Below, piece after piece: positions 45,840-57,604 of a stretch of 64,000 nucleotides of DNA (within the stretch, counting starts at the first letter, position 1; each line of letters opens with the position of its first letter). The stretch lies in assembly GCF_003700275.1 (NCBI RefSeq), contig NZ_RBRE01000042.1, positions 1 through 64,000 of the forward strand, read 5' to 3'. Source of the DNA: Pseudomonas cichorii (GTDB taxonomy: Bacteria > Pseudomonadota > Gammaproteobacteria > Pseudomonadales > Pseudomonadaceae). Made by a program: the position numbers and the translations under genes. The notes below the pieces were generated by a model, which worked only from the letters and a program-made list of their open reading frames with translations, was not told where the DNA came from and did not search any database.

Positions 45840-47848
45840 TTTTCTCGCTCCTGTCCAACAGGGTCCAACGGGATGTATGCGCGCAAGGTTGTGCCTTCAC
45901 CGACCTCGCTGTCCAGTTCCAGTCTGCCACCGAGCATCAGGACCCGCTCGCGCATGCCCACCAGACCGAACGAAGCAGGCCGCTCCGACTGCATCACAAA
46001 CCCCTGCCCGTCGTCGGCGATGCTCATGCACATCACATCGTCGTCCAAGGTCAGGCTGACCTCCACGGTATGTGCCTGGGCGTGGCGCATGACATTGGTC
46101 AGCGCCTCCTGAAGAATGCGAAACATACCGGTGGCGCGGGCATCGCTGAGCGGCGGCAGGTTGTCCGGCACCTGCACCAGACACGGAATCTGCGTACGCG
46201 CCTCGAAACGCCGGGCCTGCCATTCGATGGCCGAAGCGATACCGGCATCGAGAATCGGTGGACGCAATGCGGTGGCAACATCGCGGACCAGTTGAAAGAG
46301 CTGCGCGATCAGACGCTTCATGCTGTTCAGGCGCTCTTCCAGCCCCGGATCGAGGCCAGCGTAAGCCAGCTCGCACATGGAAGTTTCCAGCTTCAGCACG
46401 GTCAGCATCTGGCCCAGTTCATCATGCACTTCCCGGGCAATGCGGGCCTTTTCCTCTTCGCGGACGCTCTCCAGATGCGCCGACAACTCACGCAACTGGT
46501 CGTGGGCACGGCGCCGTTCACTGACGTCGCTAAGGAACACCACCAGATATTCCGCCTCGCGAAAGCGCAGAAAGCTCAGGGACACATCCGTGGGCAGTAC
46601 ACTGCCATCGGCACGGATGCAATTGGTCTCGAACACTTGCGGACTGTCTTCACTGGAGCGTGCGTTCTTCCACAGATTCATCCAGCGGTCCATATGCAGG
46701 CCGGGCTCGAAATCGATCAGCGGCCGGTCGACCACAGCGCCTGGCGCATAACCGAGCATGGATTCCGCTGCATGGTTGGCATAGCGCACGCGGCTGTCCC
46801 AGTTGACCCACAGAATGCCCACCGTGCTCTGGTCGATGGAGAACTGCGCCAGACGCAATGCCTCCTCGCCTGCCACACGCCGCGCTATGTCCTCACGCGC
46901 CTCGACCAGTTCATATTCCAGGGCCTGCTGCTGACGACGCTGCCAGATGACGATGGCAAAGCACGCCAGCAACATCACCAGCAGCAACAGGCAGAGGTTC
47001 TGCCACAGGCCGGGCGACTCGCTGAAGCGCGAAGACTTGAGCGGCATCCAGCGCGAATGCAGTTGATCCAGTTCTTTGGCCGGAATGACATGCAACCCCT
47101 CGCTGACAATCGCCGCCAGTTGCGGCGCATCGCGACGGGTGGCCACGCGCAGCAGTTGCGGCAGACCGATATCGCCCACCACCGCCAATCCGGCAAACTC
47201 CGGCTCGCGGAACAGGCGGCTGAGTTGTGCCTCGTCAACCACCGCATAGCGAGCCTGCTGGCTCAGCAGCAATTGCAGGGCCTGACGTTCGAGCGGCACG
47301 CCTTGCAGATTCAGATGGGGATAATTGCTGCGCAGGTAATCGGCGGTCGGACCCGGCATGCGTACGGCCACCCGCGAACGCTCATCGACCTTTTCCAGAT
47401 CGACCGCCGAACTGCCATCGCGCTCGCCGATCACCAGTTGCGAAACCCGCAGGTAAGGGTCGGAAAACAGCCAGCTGCGCAGCCCGGACGGGGTTTGCAT
47501 CAGGCCGGGCGCCAGATCCACCTGCCCGGCTGCCACGGCCTTTTCCAGGGCTGCCTGATCGGGAAAGTTGCGCCACAGCAACTCCACTTGCAGGACCGCC
47601 GCCAGCGCGTTCATCAAATCGACGTTGGCACCCGACAATTGCTGCAGACGCTGATCGAACTGGGCATAAGGCGCATGCATCACCAGGCCGACCCGCAACG
47701 GGCCATGCTGGTCCAGCCAGGTACGCTGCTCCTGGCTCAGCAGGACTTTTGCAGCGGCATCAGGCTCGTCAGCCCGTGCATTCACTGCCAAAGCCATCAA
47801 GAGCAAAGCCAGGCAGCCGATAAAACCGGTGCGCAGAAGAGCAATCAT
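45836..47848 (-). CDS. agtS: Sensor histidine kinase with periplasmic binding-protein domain, AgtS-like
   Basis: A 670-residue kinase, with start at MIALLRTGFIG (47848). A signal/anchor segment (1-25) is followed by a periplasmic SBP_bac_3 domain (about 35-285, GPLRVGLVMHAPYAQFD), a transmembrane helix near 300, a PAS domain (about 345-460, STVGILWVNWDSRVRYANHAAE), the HisKA_3 dimer with REVHDELGQML near 492 and a HATPase_c (DDGQGFV, GLVGMRERV). The binding-protein domain probably senses an amino acid or amine ligand directly. Longer upstream starts are possible but lack a signal sequence. Confidence 0.86.
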   Translation of the reverse strand: MIALLRTGFIGCLALLLMALAVNARADEPDAAAKVLLSQEQRTWLDQHGPLRVGLVMHAPYAQFDQRLQQLSGANVDLMNALAAVLQVELLWRNFPDQAALEKAVAAGQVDLAPGLMQTPSGLRSWLFSDPYLRVSQLVIGERDGSSAVDLEKVDERSRVAVRMPGPTADYLRSNYPHLNLQGVPLERQALQLLLSQQARYAVVDEAQLSRLFREPEFAGLAVVGDIGLPQLLRVATRRDAPQLAAIVSEGLHVIPAKELDQLHSRWMPLKSSRFSESPGLWQNLCLLLLVMLLACFAIVIWQRRQQQALEYELVEAREDIARRVAGEEALRLAQFSIDQSTVGILWVNWDSRVRYANHAAESMLGYAPGAVVDRPLIDFEPGLHMDRWMNLWKNARSSEDSPQVFETNCIRADGSVLPTDVSLSFLRFREAEYLVVFLSDVSERRRAHDQLRELSAHLESVREEEKARIAREVHDELGQMLTVLKLETSMCELAYAGLDPGLEERLNSMKRLIAQLFQLVRDVATALRPPILDAGIASAIEWQARRFEARTQIPCLVQVPDNLPPLSDARATGMFRILQEALTNVMRHAQAHTVEVSLTLDDDVMCMSIADDGQGFVMQSERPASFGLVGMRERVLMLGGRLELDSEVGEGTTLRAYIPLDPVGQEREN

Positions 47849-47960
47849 CAACGTGTCGTTCTCGTGTGTTTTCGTTTGGCGGTCACAGGAAGTCCAGAGA
47901 CCTGACAAATACCCATCAACCCATTAGGCTGCCAGGATAGTTTCTGGCCTGGAATATCCG

Positions 47961-48911
47961 ATGTCCCATACCGTTCGCGCAACGTTTAGCGCATTGCTCC
48001 TGTCGCTGATAGTACCTTGTGGCCTGCCAGCGCTGGCTGCCGATCCTGCACCCGCCAAGGATGCAGCGTCTACAGAGGCGCCTGCGGAACGCGCACCACT
48101 GCTGACCCGCTCACAGGAAGATGCCCTCGCCCTCGAACGCCAGTTGCCCGCGCAGGATCTGCAACAACTGCAGGCCGGCGACGATAACTTCCTGGCGCTC
48201 TGGAAACCGGCCAACAGCGCCGACCCACAAGGCGCGATCATTCTTCTGCCGGGTGCCGGCGAATCCGCGGACTGGCCGGATGTCATCGGCCCGCTGCGGC
48301 GCAAGTTCCCCGATACCGGCTGGGCCACGTTGAGCATCACATTGCCAGACGTACAGGACGAAGCCCTGATGCCTCGCGAACCGGATACCGAAGAGAAACC
48401 CGAGGAGGCCCCCAAGGACGAAGCCGCCAAACTGACCGAGGCGCAAACGCAGGCCACTGACGAAACTGCCAGGGCCGCCGCCGCTGAGGAGCGCGTCAAG
48501 GCAGAGGCCGAACATGTTTTTGCCCGTATCGAAAGCGCGATCAGCTTTGCCCAGCAGAACAAGGCACGCAGCATCGTGCTGGTCGGCCATAGCAGCGGCG
48601 CCTACTGGGCCGCGCGTTTTCTGAATGAGCGGCAATCACCGGCGGTTCAGAAGTTGGTGATGGTCGCCGCCCGCGAGCCGGTCGACAGCAAGCCTTCACT
48701 GTTGGAACTGGTGCCGGCGCTGAAAATGAAAACGGCAGATTTCGTCTACCGGAATCAGGCTGCCCGTGCCGCCAATGACCGCCTGCAGGCCAGCAAGCGC
48801 GCCAAGGGTGCGGGTTTTACCCAGGTCGGGATTACCAATATTGCCGGTAATGAAGACGCCGAACAGGAACAGATCTTCCGCCGCATTCGTGGCTGGATAG
48901 AGGCTCAATAA
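47961..48911 (+). CDS. DUF3530-family alpha/beta-hydrolase-like exported protein
   Basis: A 316-residue protein with a signal peptide (1-29, ending ALAA). The GAIILLPGAGESADWPD block near 92-108 and VLVGHSSGAYWAARFL near 211-226 carry the GxSxG nucleophile elbow (GHSSG). Residues about 137-190 are an Ala/Glu/Lys-rich, probably coiled-coil segment inserted between strands. The substrate is unknown; no lid or other catalytic motif is obvious. Divergent from the agtS gene. Confidence 0.75.
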   Translation: MSHTVRATFSALLLSLIVPCGLPALAADPAPAKDAASTEAPAERAPLLTRSQEDALALERQLPAQDLQQLQAGDDNFLALWKPANSADPQGAIILLPGAGESADWPDVIGPLRRKFPDTGWATLSITLPDVQDEALMPREPDTEEKPEEAPKDEAAKLTEAQTQATDETARAAAAEERVKAEAEHVFARIESAISFAQQNKARSIVLVGHSSGAYWAARFLNERQSPAVQKLVMVAAREPVDSKPSLLELVPALKMKTADFVYRNQAARAANDRLQASKRAKGAGFTQVGITNIAGNEDAEQEQIFRRIRGWIEAQ

Positions 48912-48980
48912 CGACTTTCGCCAATGAATTCGCTCACACAATCACTGTGGGAGCGAATGCCTTCGCGAACAAACAGACAC
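48912..48980. repeat. REP-like element
   Basis: CCAATGAATTCGCTCAC and, 12 bases on, CTGTGGGAGCGAATGCCTTCG form an imperfect inverted repeat of the local REP type, between the DUF3530 gene and the convergent djlA-like gene. Confidence 0.6.
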
Positions 48981-48982
48981 AC

Positions 48983-49750
48983 TCAACGAAACCCGCGACG
49001 CGCCTTGATCACCCGATAGGCGCCGTGCAGCTCGCTGGTTCGTTCCGTCGCAACCCGCACCTGCAAGGCATTGGCGCCACCGCCCGCAATCTTGTCCGGA
49101 TGGTGACGACTGAGCAGACGACGATACGCACGCTTGATGCTCTGCGGATCGCTATCGGCCTGCACTCCCAACAGGGACAAGGCATCGTTGTATTCGTCCT
49201 TGCTGCCGATCGGCGTCCTTTTCATCGGGTCATGCTCGGCAGCCAGCGCCTCGATTTTCAGCTCCGACCAGCCCAGCCACATGCCCCACGCGCCGATCAG
49301 CTCGCGCTCGATGCGCGTCACCCGGCCGTCGGCCCAGGCCATGCGCAAGCAAGCCCGCAACAATCCTTCGGCCATGCCAGGCTGGCCGCGCAGACGACGC
49401 AGGTAACTGCGCAGCCCGTCGGTTCCGTCCTTGCCGCGATTGAACGCCGCAATGGCCAGACGCTGTGCAGTTTCATCCATGTTCAGGCGGCGCATTTCCG
49501 CCTGCGCCTGATGGATATGACTGGCAGCAACCCGGCCACCACTCTTGGCCAGACGCCCCAACAGTACGAACAACAGTTCCTCGTCGCGCACCGCAGGCCG
49601 ACCACCCAGACGCTCACGCACATGCGCCCAGGTGTGCAACTGTAAACGGCGATCCAGGGCCTGCCCCAACAACGCCCCGAGCATCGCGCCCGGAATGCTG
49701 GCGATGGCATATCCGGCTCCGGCGCCGATCAGCGTGCCTGGCCATAGCAT
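48983..49750 (-). CDS. djlA: DjlA-like membrane-anchored co-chaperone (TerB plus DnaJ domains)
   Basis: A 255-residue protein. The N-terminal glycine-rich membrane segment (MLWPGTLIGAGAGYAIASIPGA) precedes a TerB-like helical domain (about 60-165; AWADGRVTRIE) and a C-terminal J domain (about 183-250; RRLLSRHHPDKI) with the HPD motif that stimulates DnaK. The start abuts the murU stop. Same domain order as DjlA; its role is in stimulating DnaK at the inner membrane. Confidence 0.86.
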   Translation of the reverse strand: MLWPGTLIGAGAGYAIASIPGAMLGALLGQALDRRLQLHTWAHVRERLGGRPAVRDEELLFVLLGRLAKSGGRVAASHIHQAQAEMRRLNMDETAQRLAIAAFNRGKDGTDGLRSYLRRLRGQPGMAEGLLRACLRMAWADGRVTRIERELIGAWGMWLGWSELKIEALAAEHDPMKRTPIGSKDEYNDALSLLGVQADSDPQSIKRAYRRLLSRHHPDKIAGGGANALQVRVATERTSELHGAYRVIKARRGFR

Positions 49751-50452
<702 letters not shown>

Positions 50453-50468
50453 TCAAAATAATCCGGCC

Positions 50469-51494
50469 TCACGCCGACGCATCGGCGGGTTGCTGCAGGC
50501 TGGTCAGCAATTGACCCAGTTCCGCCAGTTCCGGACGCCGCGACAGAACCGCTTCTATATAAGCGAAGAAGCGCGGTACATCGCTCAGGTAACGCGGTTT
50601 GCCATCACGATGGCAGATACGCGCAAAAATCCCGATGACCTTCAAATGCCGCTGAACGCCCATCAGATCGCTGGCACGCGCAAATGCAGCGAAGTCGTCA
50701 TGAACCGGAATGCCCACCGCACGTGCCTTGTCCCAGTAGGTCTGCAACCAGGCGGTAACACGCTCCTGAGGCCAGCTCAGGAAGGCATCCTTGAACAGAC
50801 AGGTGATGTCATAAGTGACCGGGCCGTAGACCGCATCCTGGAAATCCAGGACACCCGGATTGGGCTCGCTGATCATCAGGTTGCGCGGCATATAGTCGCG
50901 ATGTACCAGCACCTTGGGCTGCGCCAGGGCGCTTTCGATCAACAGGTCGCTGACATGCTGCCATGCGGCCAGTTGCGTCGAATTCATGTCGATACCCAGG
51001 TGGCGCTTCACATACCACTCGGGGAACAACTCCAGCTCGCGGCGCAACAAGGCTACGTCATAGCTGGGCAATGGCGCATCCATCGGCAGTTGCTGATAAG
51101 CCAGCAATGCTGCGATCGCATCATCAAACAGTGCATCGGCGTTATCCGCATCGATCACGTCAAGATAAGTCTGACGTCCCAGATCGTTGAGCAGCAAAAA
51201 GCCCTGCGTCAGGTCTTCGGCATAAATTTTCGGAACATTAATGCCCGAACTGGCCAATAAATGAGCGATGTCCACGAAGGGTTTGCAGTTTTCCTGTGGT
51301 GGAGGTGCATCCATGACAATAAAAGTTTTATCACCGCCTTCCCAGCGGAAGTAGCGACGGAAACTTGCGTCGCTACTGGCCGCAGTCAACGTGGCCGGGG
51401 GTACGGCGCCCCATTGCTGTTCGGCGAAGAGCGCTGGCAACTGCGCATCGAGCCAAACTTTCAGGGATTGAAGGCGTATATCTTGGTCTGACAT
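50469..51494 (-). CDS. amgK: Anomeric N-acetylmuramate/N-acetylglucosamine kinase
   Basis: A 341-residue aminoglycoside-phosphotransferase-fold kinase. The ATP-binding FIVMDAPPPQENC is near 54-66, the catalytic VLVHRDYMPRNLMI near 194-207 and the metal-binding VLDFQDAVYG near 213-222. It phosphorylates MurNAc and GlcNAc at the anomeric position in the peptidoglycan recycling pathway. It is divergent from lptD, with 129 bases between, as in other pseudomonads. Confidence 0.88.
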   Translation of the reverse strand: MSDQDIRLQSLKVWLDAQLPALFAEQQWGAVPPATLTAASSDASFRRYFRWEGGDKTFIVMDAPPPQENCKPFVDIAHLLASSGINVPKIYAEDLTQGFLLLNDLGRQTYLDVIDADNADALFDDAIAALLAYQQLPMDAPLPSYDVALLRRELELFPEWYVKRHLGIDMNSTQLAAWQHVSDLLIESALAQPKVLVHRDYMPRNLMISEPNPGVLDFQDAVYGPVTYDITCLFKDAFLSWPQERVTAWLQTYWDKARAVGIPVHDDFAAFARASDLMGVQRHLKVIGIFARICHRDGKPRYLSDVPRFFAYIEAVLSRRPELAELGQLLTSLQQPADASA

Positions 51495-51623
51495 TACAAG
51501 GGTCTCCGACGGCGCTAGCCGTCAAGCGGGTCATGCTTTATTATCCGGGATCTTTTTCAGCCCATCGAGAGGCGTGCGGCCCCCCCGCGGGCAGATGGCG
51601 CGCAGGAAGCCCGGACTAATAAG

Positions 51624-54395
51624 ATGGCATTGAAATCCCCCGCGTTTCGTAAAAAATTTCCGTTGCTCGTAACCGGCAGTCTGCTGGCGATGCAACCCCT
51701 GGCCACTCAGTTCGTGGTTGCCGCGGAACAGTATGACTGCTCAGTCTCTGCTTCGGGTGCCTGGAACTGTGCGCCGAAATCGAATACGGCTGCTGTAGAG
51801 CTACCGCCACGTCCCGTGCACAACGCGACAGCGGTCAGTTCCAACGGCACCGTGATTTCGGAAAGCGCCCCGGCTGGCAAGTCTGCCGCCACTACCCAAC
51901 TGGTCACCGAAGCCAAAGGCAAAGGCCTGCAGTCGCGCAGTGCAGACTACAGCCACCTTGACTGGGTTCCCCGTGAAAAGCTCACGCCTGCACAATTGGC
52001 CGAAACCGGGCCTTATTGTTCAGGTGCCTATGTCGAGCCGATCCGCCCTGGCATGGATGACAAGACGCCGAAAAGCGATGCTCCGATGTTCGTCGGTGCC
52101 AAGGTTTCGCGTTATCAGCAGGAAGAGCAGATCGCCACACTCGCTGGCGATGTCGTTCTGCGTCAGGGCAGCATGCAGGCCCAGGCTCAGGAAGCTGCGC
52201 TGTATCAGGCCGAGAACCGTGGTGAACTCACCGGCGACGTCCGCGTGCGCGACAACGGCGCCCTGATCGTCGGCGACAAGGCCGAGCTGCAACTCGACAC
52301 CGGCGAAGCCCAGATCGACAACGCCGAGTACGTCCTGCACAAGTCGAACATTCGCGGTAACGCCCGGTACGCCAAGCGTGCCGAGAACGCGATCATCCGT
52401 CTCAAGGACGGTACGTACACTTCGTGCGAACCCGGCAGCAACGCCTGGACGCTCAAGGGCAACAACATCACGCTGAACCCGGCCACCGGTTTCGGCACCG
52501 CGACCAACGTTACGCTGCGGGTCAAGGACATACCGGTACTCTACACGCCGTATATCTACTTCCCGATCGACGACCGTCGCCAGTCCGGCTTCCTGCCACC
52601 GACCATCGGCGTCAGTGGCGACAACGGCTTCACACTGGTCACGCCTTACTACTTCAACCTGGCGCCCAACTACGACGCCACGTTGTATCCACGCTACATG
52701 GCCGACCGCGGCCTGTTGATGGAAGGCGAATTCCGTTATCTGACCAAGAGCAGCGAAGGCCAGTTCGGCGGCGCTTTTCTCAATGACGAGAATGACGAGC
52801 GCAGGCTGCAGTCGGAATACGAAAAGAAACGCTGGATGCTCAACTGGCAGCACACCGGTGGTCTGGACTCCCGTTGGCTGACCAAGGTCGATTACACCGA
52901 CATCAGCGATCCGTACTACTTCCAGGATCTGGACACCGACCAGATCGGCGTAAACACACCCGAGTTCCTCAACCAGCAAGGGTCCGTGACCTATCGCGGT
53001 GACAGCTACAGGGCAATGTTCAACGTCCATGCCTACAAGCTGGCATCGATCGCCAACATTACACCGTACGACCGTGTGCCACAGCTCACGCTCAACGGCA
53101 CATTGCCATTTAACCCGGCCGGCCTGCGTTTCGATTACGAGACGGAAGCCGTGCGCTTCGAGCGCGACCTGCAGAGCGGCACCTACTTCGACAGGGACGG
53201 CAACCCGGAAGCTCGCCTGGACACCAACGTAGGCGGCCTGGCTCGCGCCAACGGTGATCGTCTGAACCTGGCTCCGTCGGTCAGCCTGCCGATGAACTGG
53301 ACCTATGGTTTCCTGACGCCCAAGCTGAAGTATGCCTACACCCAGTACGATCTGGATCTGGACAGCCGCGGCAGAGCCGCCGTGCCTGACTTTGAAAGCA
53401 AACAGACCCGCAGCCTGCCTATCGTGAGCGTCGACAGCGGCCTGTATTTCGACCGCAATACCCAGTGGTTCGGCAAGGACTATCGCCAGACTCTGGAACC
53501 GCGCCTGTTCTATCTCTATGTACCGGAGAAGGACCAGGACGACATCCCGGTTTTCGATACCAGCGAAAGCACGTTCAACTACTCGTCGCTATTCCGTGAC
53601 AACCGCTTTACCGGTTATGACCGCATCGGTGACGAGAACAAGCTTTCCTTCGGTGTCACCAACCGCTGGATCGAAGAAAGCGGCTTTGAGCGTCAGCGCT
53701 TCAGCATTGGTCAGGCGGTGTACTTCAAAGATCGCAAGGTTCAACTGCCAGGCATCACCTTCGCCGACCGCGACGATGCCAAGGCCAAGGTTTCGCCTTA
53801 TGCGCTGGAGCACGAATATCGCTTCAACCGCGACTGGCGCGTCAACTCGGACTTCAACTGGGATCCGGACAGCCGCAGCACCCGTTCGGGCAGCACCATG
53901 CTGCATTACCAGCCTGAAGATAATCCGGGCAAGATCATCAACGCCGGTTATCGCTATCGCAACGACCAGGTCCGCTACGACGAAAACACCGGTCGCTGGA
54001 CAGTGGGCGGTGGCGACTATGGCACACCTGGCCAACCGGGCTACGTGAAGGACTACTACAAGATCCAGCAGCACGACTTCTCGGTCATCTGGCCAATCGT
54101 GCCGCAATGGAGCCTTATCAGCCGCTGGCAGTTTGACTACAACCGCAACCGTACCCTTGAGGCCTTTGGTGGTTTCGAGTACGACAACTGCTGCTGGAAA
54201 CTGCGTCTGATCAATCGCTACTGGGTCGACTACGACGAATACAGCCAGGCAGCCCCTGAAAACGAGAAAGGCGACCGCGGCATATTCCTACAAATTGTGC
54301 TGAAGGGACTTGGCGGCGTTACCGGCGCCAAAGTAGAAACCTTCCTCGACAAAGGCATTCAAGGTTATCGTGAACGTGAAGACCAAGCTTTCTGA
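51624..54395 (+). CDS. lptD: LPS-assembly outer-membrane protein LptD
   Basis: A 923-residue protein. A signal segment (about 1-35, ending FVVAAEQ) is followed by a Pseudomonas-specific N-terminal extension, an LptA-like OstA jelly-roll (about 140-260; [23 protein letters not shown]) and a C-terminal beta-barrel of about 26 strands. Cys residues [12 protein letters not shown] and NCCWKLRL provide the inter-domain disulfides. With LptE it inserts LPS into the outer leaflet. surA starts inside its 3' end, which links barrel assembly and its chaperone. Confidence 0.93.
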   Translation: MALKSPAFRKKFPLLVTGSLLAMQPLATQFVVAAEQYDCSVSASGAWNCAPKSNTAAVELPPRPVHNATAVSSNGTVISESAPAGKSAATTQLVTEAKGKGLQSRSADYSHLDWVPREKLTPAQLAETGPYCSGAYVEPIRPGMDDKTPKSDAPMFVGAKVSRYQQEEQIATLAGDVVLRQGSMQAQAQEAALYQAENRGELTGDVRVRDNGALIVGDKAELQLDTGEAQIDNAEYVLHKSNIRGNARYAKRAENAIIRLKDGTYTSCEPGSNAWTLKGNNITLNPATGFGTATNVTLRVKDIPVLYTPYIYFPIDDRRQSGFLPPTIGVSGDNGFTLVTPYYFNLAPNYDATLYPRYMADRGLLMEGEFRYLTKSSEGQFGGAFLNDENDERRLQSEYEKKRWMLNWQHTGGLDSRWLTKVDYTDISDPYYFQDLDTDQIGVNTPEFLNQQGSVTYRGDSYRAMFNVHAYKLASIANITPYDRVPQLTLNGTLPFNPAGLRFDYETEAVRFERDLQSGTYFDRDGNPEARLDTNVGGLARANGDRLNLAPSVSLPMNWTYGFLTPKLKYAYTQYDLDLDSRGRAAVPDFESKQTRSLPIVSVDSGLYFDRNTQWFGKDYRQTLEPRLFYLYVPEKDQDDIPVFDTSESTFNYSSLFRDNRFTGYDRIGDENKLSFGVTNRWIEESGFERQRFSIGQAVYFKDRKVQLPGITFADRDDAKAKVSPYALEHEYRFNRDWRVNSDFNWDPDSRSTRSGSTMLHYQPEDNPGKIINAGYRYRNDQVRYDENTGRWTVGGGDYGTPGQPGYVKDYYKIQQHDFSVIWPIVPQWSLISRWQFDYNRNRTLEAFGGFEYDNCCWKLRLINRYWVDYDEYSQAAPENEKGDRGIFLQIVLKGLGGVTGAKVETFLDKGIQGYREREDQAF

Positions 54396-55698
54396 TTGTC
54401 TGCGCCCGCTGATGCTGGGCGCATTACTCCTGAGCGGCGCTGTTCATGCAGCGGTCCAACCTCTGGACAGCGTAGTGGCCATCGTCGACAACGACGTGAT
54501 CATGAAAAGCCAGATGGACCAGCGTGTTCGCGAAGTCCAGCAGACCATTGCCAAACGCGGAGCCGGCACACCACCGGCCGAAGCGCTGCAGTCGCAGGTT
54601 CTCGAGCGCCTGATCCTGGAAAACCTGCAATTGCAGATCGGCGAACGCTCCGGCATCCGGATCACCGACGAAGAGCTGAACCAGGCCATCGGCACCATTG
54701 CCCAGCGCAACAACATGAGCGTCGAGCAGTTCCGTGCAGCCCTGGCTCATGACGGTCTGTCCTACAACGATGCCCGCGAGCAGGTTCGTCGCGAGATGAT
54801 CATCAGCCGCGTGCGTCAGCGTCGTGTTGCCGAGCGTATCCAGGTCTCCGAGCAGGAAGTGAAAAACTTCCTGGCTTCCGATCTGGGCAAGGCTCAGTTG
54901 TCCGAAGAGTTCCATCTGGCCAACATCCTGATCGCCACTCCGGACAGCGCTTCGTCGGATGCAATCCAGGCTGCTGCCCGTCAGGCTCAGGACATTTACG
55001 GTCAATTGCAGAAAGGTGCCGACTTCGCTCAACTGGCCGTTGCAAGATCCGCCAGCGAAAGCGCACTGGAAGGCGGCGACATGGGCTGGCGCAAGGCAGC
55101 TCAACTGCCACCACCGTTCGGTGACATGCTCAGTTCGATGCGTCCGGGCGAAGTCACTCCACCGGCACGTACGCCGGGTGGCTTCATCATCCTCAAGCTG
55201 CTGGAAAAGCGCGGCGGTGAAGGTCAGACCCAGATGCGCGACGAAGTGCATGTGCGTCATATCCTCATCAAGCCAAGCGAAATCCGCAGCGAAGAAGAAA
55301 CCCGTCGCCTGGCCTCCAAGCTTTATGACCGCATCGAGTCTGGCGAAGACTTCAGCGAACTGGCGAAGAGCTTCTCGGAAGATCCGGGTTCGGCACTCAA
55401 TGGCGGCGACCTGAACTGGGTTGACCCCAACTCCCTGGTTCCGGAATTCCGCGACGCAATGAGCGAAACGCCGCAAGGCACCTTGTCCAAACCGTTCAAG
55501 ACAGCTTACGGCTGGCACATCCTGGAAGTCCTTGGCCGCCGTGCCACTGACGCCACCAGCCAGGCCCGTGACCAGCAAGCCCTGGGCGTATTGCGCAACC
55601 GCAAATACGACGAAGAGCTGCAAACCTGGCTGCGTCAGATCCGTGACGAAGCCTATGTTGAAATCAAGCTCCCTGGCGCGGCTCAGGCTGCACAGTGA
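54370..55698 (+). CDS. surA: Periplasmic chaperone and peptidyl-prolyl isomerase SurA
   Basis: The start is a GTG (54370), or a second GTG at 54376, overlapping lptD by 26 or 20 bases. The 442-residue protein has a signal peptide (ending VHAAV), the SurA N-terminal chaperone module (about 25-170) and two parvulin-type rotamase domains (about 175-275 and 285-385; [11 protein letters not shown] and [18 protein letters not shown]), the second more conserved. It escorts outer-membrane proteins, including LptD, to the BAM complex. Confidence 0.9.
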   Translation: MNVKTKLSDCLRPLMLGALLLSGAVHAAVQPLDSVVAIVDNDVIMKSQMDQRVREVQQTIAKRGAGTPPAEALQSQVLERLILENLQLQIGERSGIRITDEELNQAIGTIAQRNNMSVEQFRAALAHDGLSYNDAREQVRREMIISRVRQRRVAERIQVSEQEVKNFLASDLGKAQLSEEFHLANILIATPDSASSDAIQAAARQAQDIYGQLQKGADFAQLAVARSASESALEGGDMGWRKAAQLPPPFGDMLSSMRPGEVTPPARTPGGFIILKLLEKRGGEGQTQMRDEVHVRHILIKPSEIRSEEETRRLASKLYDRIESGEDFSELAKSFSEDPGSALNGGDLNWVDPNSLVPEFRDAMSETPQGTLSKPFKTAYGWHILEVLGRRATDATSQARDQQALGVLRNRKYDEELQTWLRQIRDEAYVEIKLPGAAQAAQ

Positions 55699-56684
55699 AG
55701 CCAAGGCGTTTCGCATTGACACCCGGCGAGCCGGCCGGCATTGGTCCTGACCTTTGCCTGCTGCTCGCCACGCAGCCCCAGCCACACCCCCTGATCGCAA
55801 TCACCAGCCGTGACCTGCTCCTGGAGCGGGCCACGCAACTGGGCGTGAGCGTCAATCTGCTGGAAGTCACCCCTGACACCCTTCCCGACGTACCGGCGCC
55901 TGCTGGCAGCCTGTATGTCTGGGATACGCCTCTGGCGGCCAGGGTGGTCACTGGCACACTGGACAAGTCCAATGCAGCATTCGTGCTGCAGACCCTGACT
56001 CGTGCGGCACAGGGCTGCCTCGACGGACTGTTCAGCGGGATGATCACCGCCCCGGTACACAAGGGCGTGATCAACGAGGGCGGCATCGCCTTCTCCGGGC
56101 ATACCGAATTCCTTGCCGAACTGACCCATACCGAACAAGTCGTGATGATGCTGGCGACCGGCGATCTACGCGTGGCTCTGGTCACCACTCATCTTCCTCT
56201 GCGCGACATTGCCGATGCCATTACCCCGGAACGTCTGGAGCGCGTGACGCGCATCCTGCATGCCGATCTGGTCAACAAGTTCGGCATCGTCCGGCCACGC
56301 ATCCTGGTCTGCGGCCTCAACCCGCATGCCGGGGAAAGCGGACATCTGGGCCGCGAAGAAATCGACATCATAGAACCTACCCTGGAGCGTCTGCGCAGCG
56401 AAGGCATCGACCTGCGAGGCCCGCTGCCCGCCGACACTCTGTTTACCCCCAAATATCTGGAGCACTGCGATGCAGTGCTGGCGATGTATCACGATCAGGG
56501 CCTGCCCGTGCTGAAATACAAAGGTTTCGGTGCGGCAGTCAACGTGACCCTCGGGCTGCCGATCATCCGCACTTCCGTCGATCACGGCACTGCGCTGGAT
56601 CTGGCAGGCAGCGGAAACATCGACACCGGCAGCCTGCAAGTCGCTCTGCAAACCGCCTACCAGATGGCCGAGACTCATTCATGA
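55695..56684 (+). CDS. pdxA: 4-hydroxythreonine-4-phosphate dehydrogenase
   Basis: A 329-residue NAD-dependent enzyme of pyridoxal phosphate synthesis. The start is a GTG overlapping the surA stop (GTGA). Motifs: [12 protein letters not shown] (8-19), [11 protein letters not shown] near 135-145, metal-ligand [10 protein letters not shown] near 165 and [14 protein letters not shown] near 266-279, with [14 protein letters not shown] near 286-299. It is translationally coupled to both surA and rsmA. Confidence 0.92.
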   Translation: MKPRRFALTPGEPAGIGPDLCLLLATQPQPHPLIAITSRDLLLERATQLGVSVNLLEVTPDTLPDVPAPAGSLYVWDTPLAARVVTGTLDKSNAAFVLQTLTRAAQGCLDGLFSGMITAPVHKGVINEGGIAFSGHTEFLAELTHTEQVVMMLATGDLRVALVTTHLPLRDIADAITPERLERVTRILHADLVNKFGIVRPRILVCGLNPHAGESGHLGREEIDIIEPTLERLRSEGIDLRGPLPADTLFTPKYLEHCDAVLAMYHDQGLPVLKYKGFGAAVNVTLGLPIIRTSVDHGTALDLAGSGNIDTGSLQVALQTAYQMAETHS

Positions 56685-57487
56685 CCGAGCAATACCAACA
56701 CCGGGCGCGCAAGCGCTTCGGGCAGAACTTCCTGCATGATGCAGGCGTTATCGACAAGATCCTGCGCGCCATTCGCGCCAAGGCCGAAGACCGGCTGCTG
56801 GAAATCGGACCGGGCCAGGGCGCCCTGACCGAAGGCCTGCTCAACAGCGGCGCACACCTTGATGTGGTTGAACTGGACAAGGACCTGATCCCGATCCTCA
56901 ACAGCCAGTTCGCCGGCAAGCCGAACTTCAACCTGCATCAGGGCGATGCCTTGAAGTTCGACTTCAACAGCCTCGGTGCTGCGCCCCACAGCCTGCGCGT
57001 CGTCGGCAACCTGCCCTACAACATCTCCACGCCGCTGATTTTCCACCTGCTGCAAAACGCCAGCCTGATCCGCGACATGCACTTCATGCTGCAAAAGGAA
57101 GTGGTCGAGCGTCTGGCAGCAGGACCGGGCGGCGGAGACTGGGGCCGCCTGTCGATCATGGTTCAGTACCATTGCCGCGTCGAACACCTGTTCAACGTCG
57201 GGCCAGGCGCGTTCAATCCGCCGCCCAAGGTGGACTCGGCGATTGTCCGTCTGGTGCCTCATGAAACCCTGCCGCACCCGGCCAAGGATCACCGCCTGCT
57301 TGAACGTCTGGTGCGCGAAGCCTTCAATCAGCGCCGCAAGACCCTGCGCAACACGCTCAAGCTGTTGCTGAGCGCCGATGACATTGCAGCCGCCGGCGTC
57401 GATGGCAGCCTGCGTCCCGAGCAGCTGGATCTTGCTGCATTCGTCCGCCTGGCGGACAAACTCAGCGAAAAGGCAGGGGTGGAATAA
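56681..57487 (+). CDS. rsmA: 16S rRNA dimethyladenosine transferase RsmA (KsgA)
   Basis: A 268-residue S-adenosylmethionine methyltransferase that dimethylates A1518 and A1519 of 16S rRNA late in 30S assembly. Motifs: RFGQNFLHD (10-18), [14 protein letters not shown] near 41-54, VELDKDL near 66, and the catalytic NLPYNIS near 111-117. It overlaps pdxA by four bases. A long-looped hairpin separates it from apaG. Confidence 0.93.
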   Translation: MTEQYQHRARKRFGQNFLHDAGVIDKILRAIRAKAEDRLLEIGPGQGALTEGLLNSGAHLDVVELDKDLIPILNSQFAGKPNFNLHQGDALKFDFNSLGAAPHSLRVVGNLPYNISTPLIFHLLQNASLIRDMHFMLQKEVVERLAAGPGGGDWGRLSIMVQYHCRVEHLFNVGPGAFNPPPKVDSAIVRLVPHETLPHPAKDHRLLERLVREAFNQRRKTLRNTLKLLLSADDIAAAGVDGSLRPEQLDLAAFVRLADKLSEKAGVE

Positions 57488-57494
57488 TCTGAAG

Positions 57495-57543
57495 GGACAA
57501 GTAAACAGCCATGTGCCATTAGTCTTTTTTCGTTTACTTGTCC
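57495..57543. repeat. Inverted repeat with 25-base loop between rsmA and apaG
   Basis: Perfect 12-base arms GGACAAGTAAAC and GTTTACTTGTCC (57495-57506 and 57532-57543) enclose a 25-base loop that ends in CTTTTTTC. It begins eight bases after the rsmA stop. It may be an operator, an mRNA structure or a terminator variant; the U run is inside the loop, which is not the usual terminator layout. Confidence 0.65.
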
Positions 57544-57604
57544 TAGACTGACCTATCTATCGAACGCTCCAGTTTTTTCCGCTATAGCTTTCAAGGTCTA
57601 CCGC

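Noticed and set aside
46070..47905. 611-codon open frame on the plus strand
   Set aside because: It is antisense to the agtS kinase and is His/Gln-rich without family similarity.
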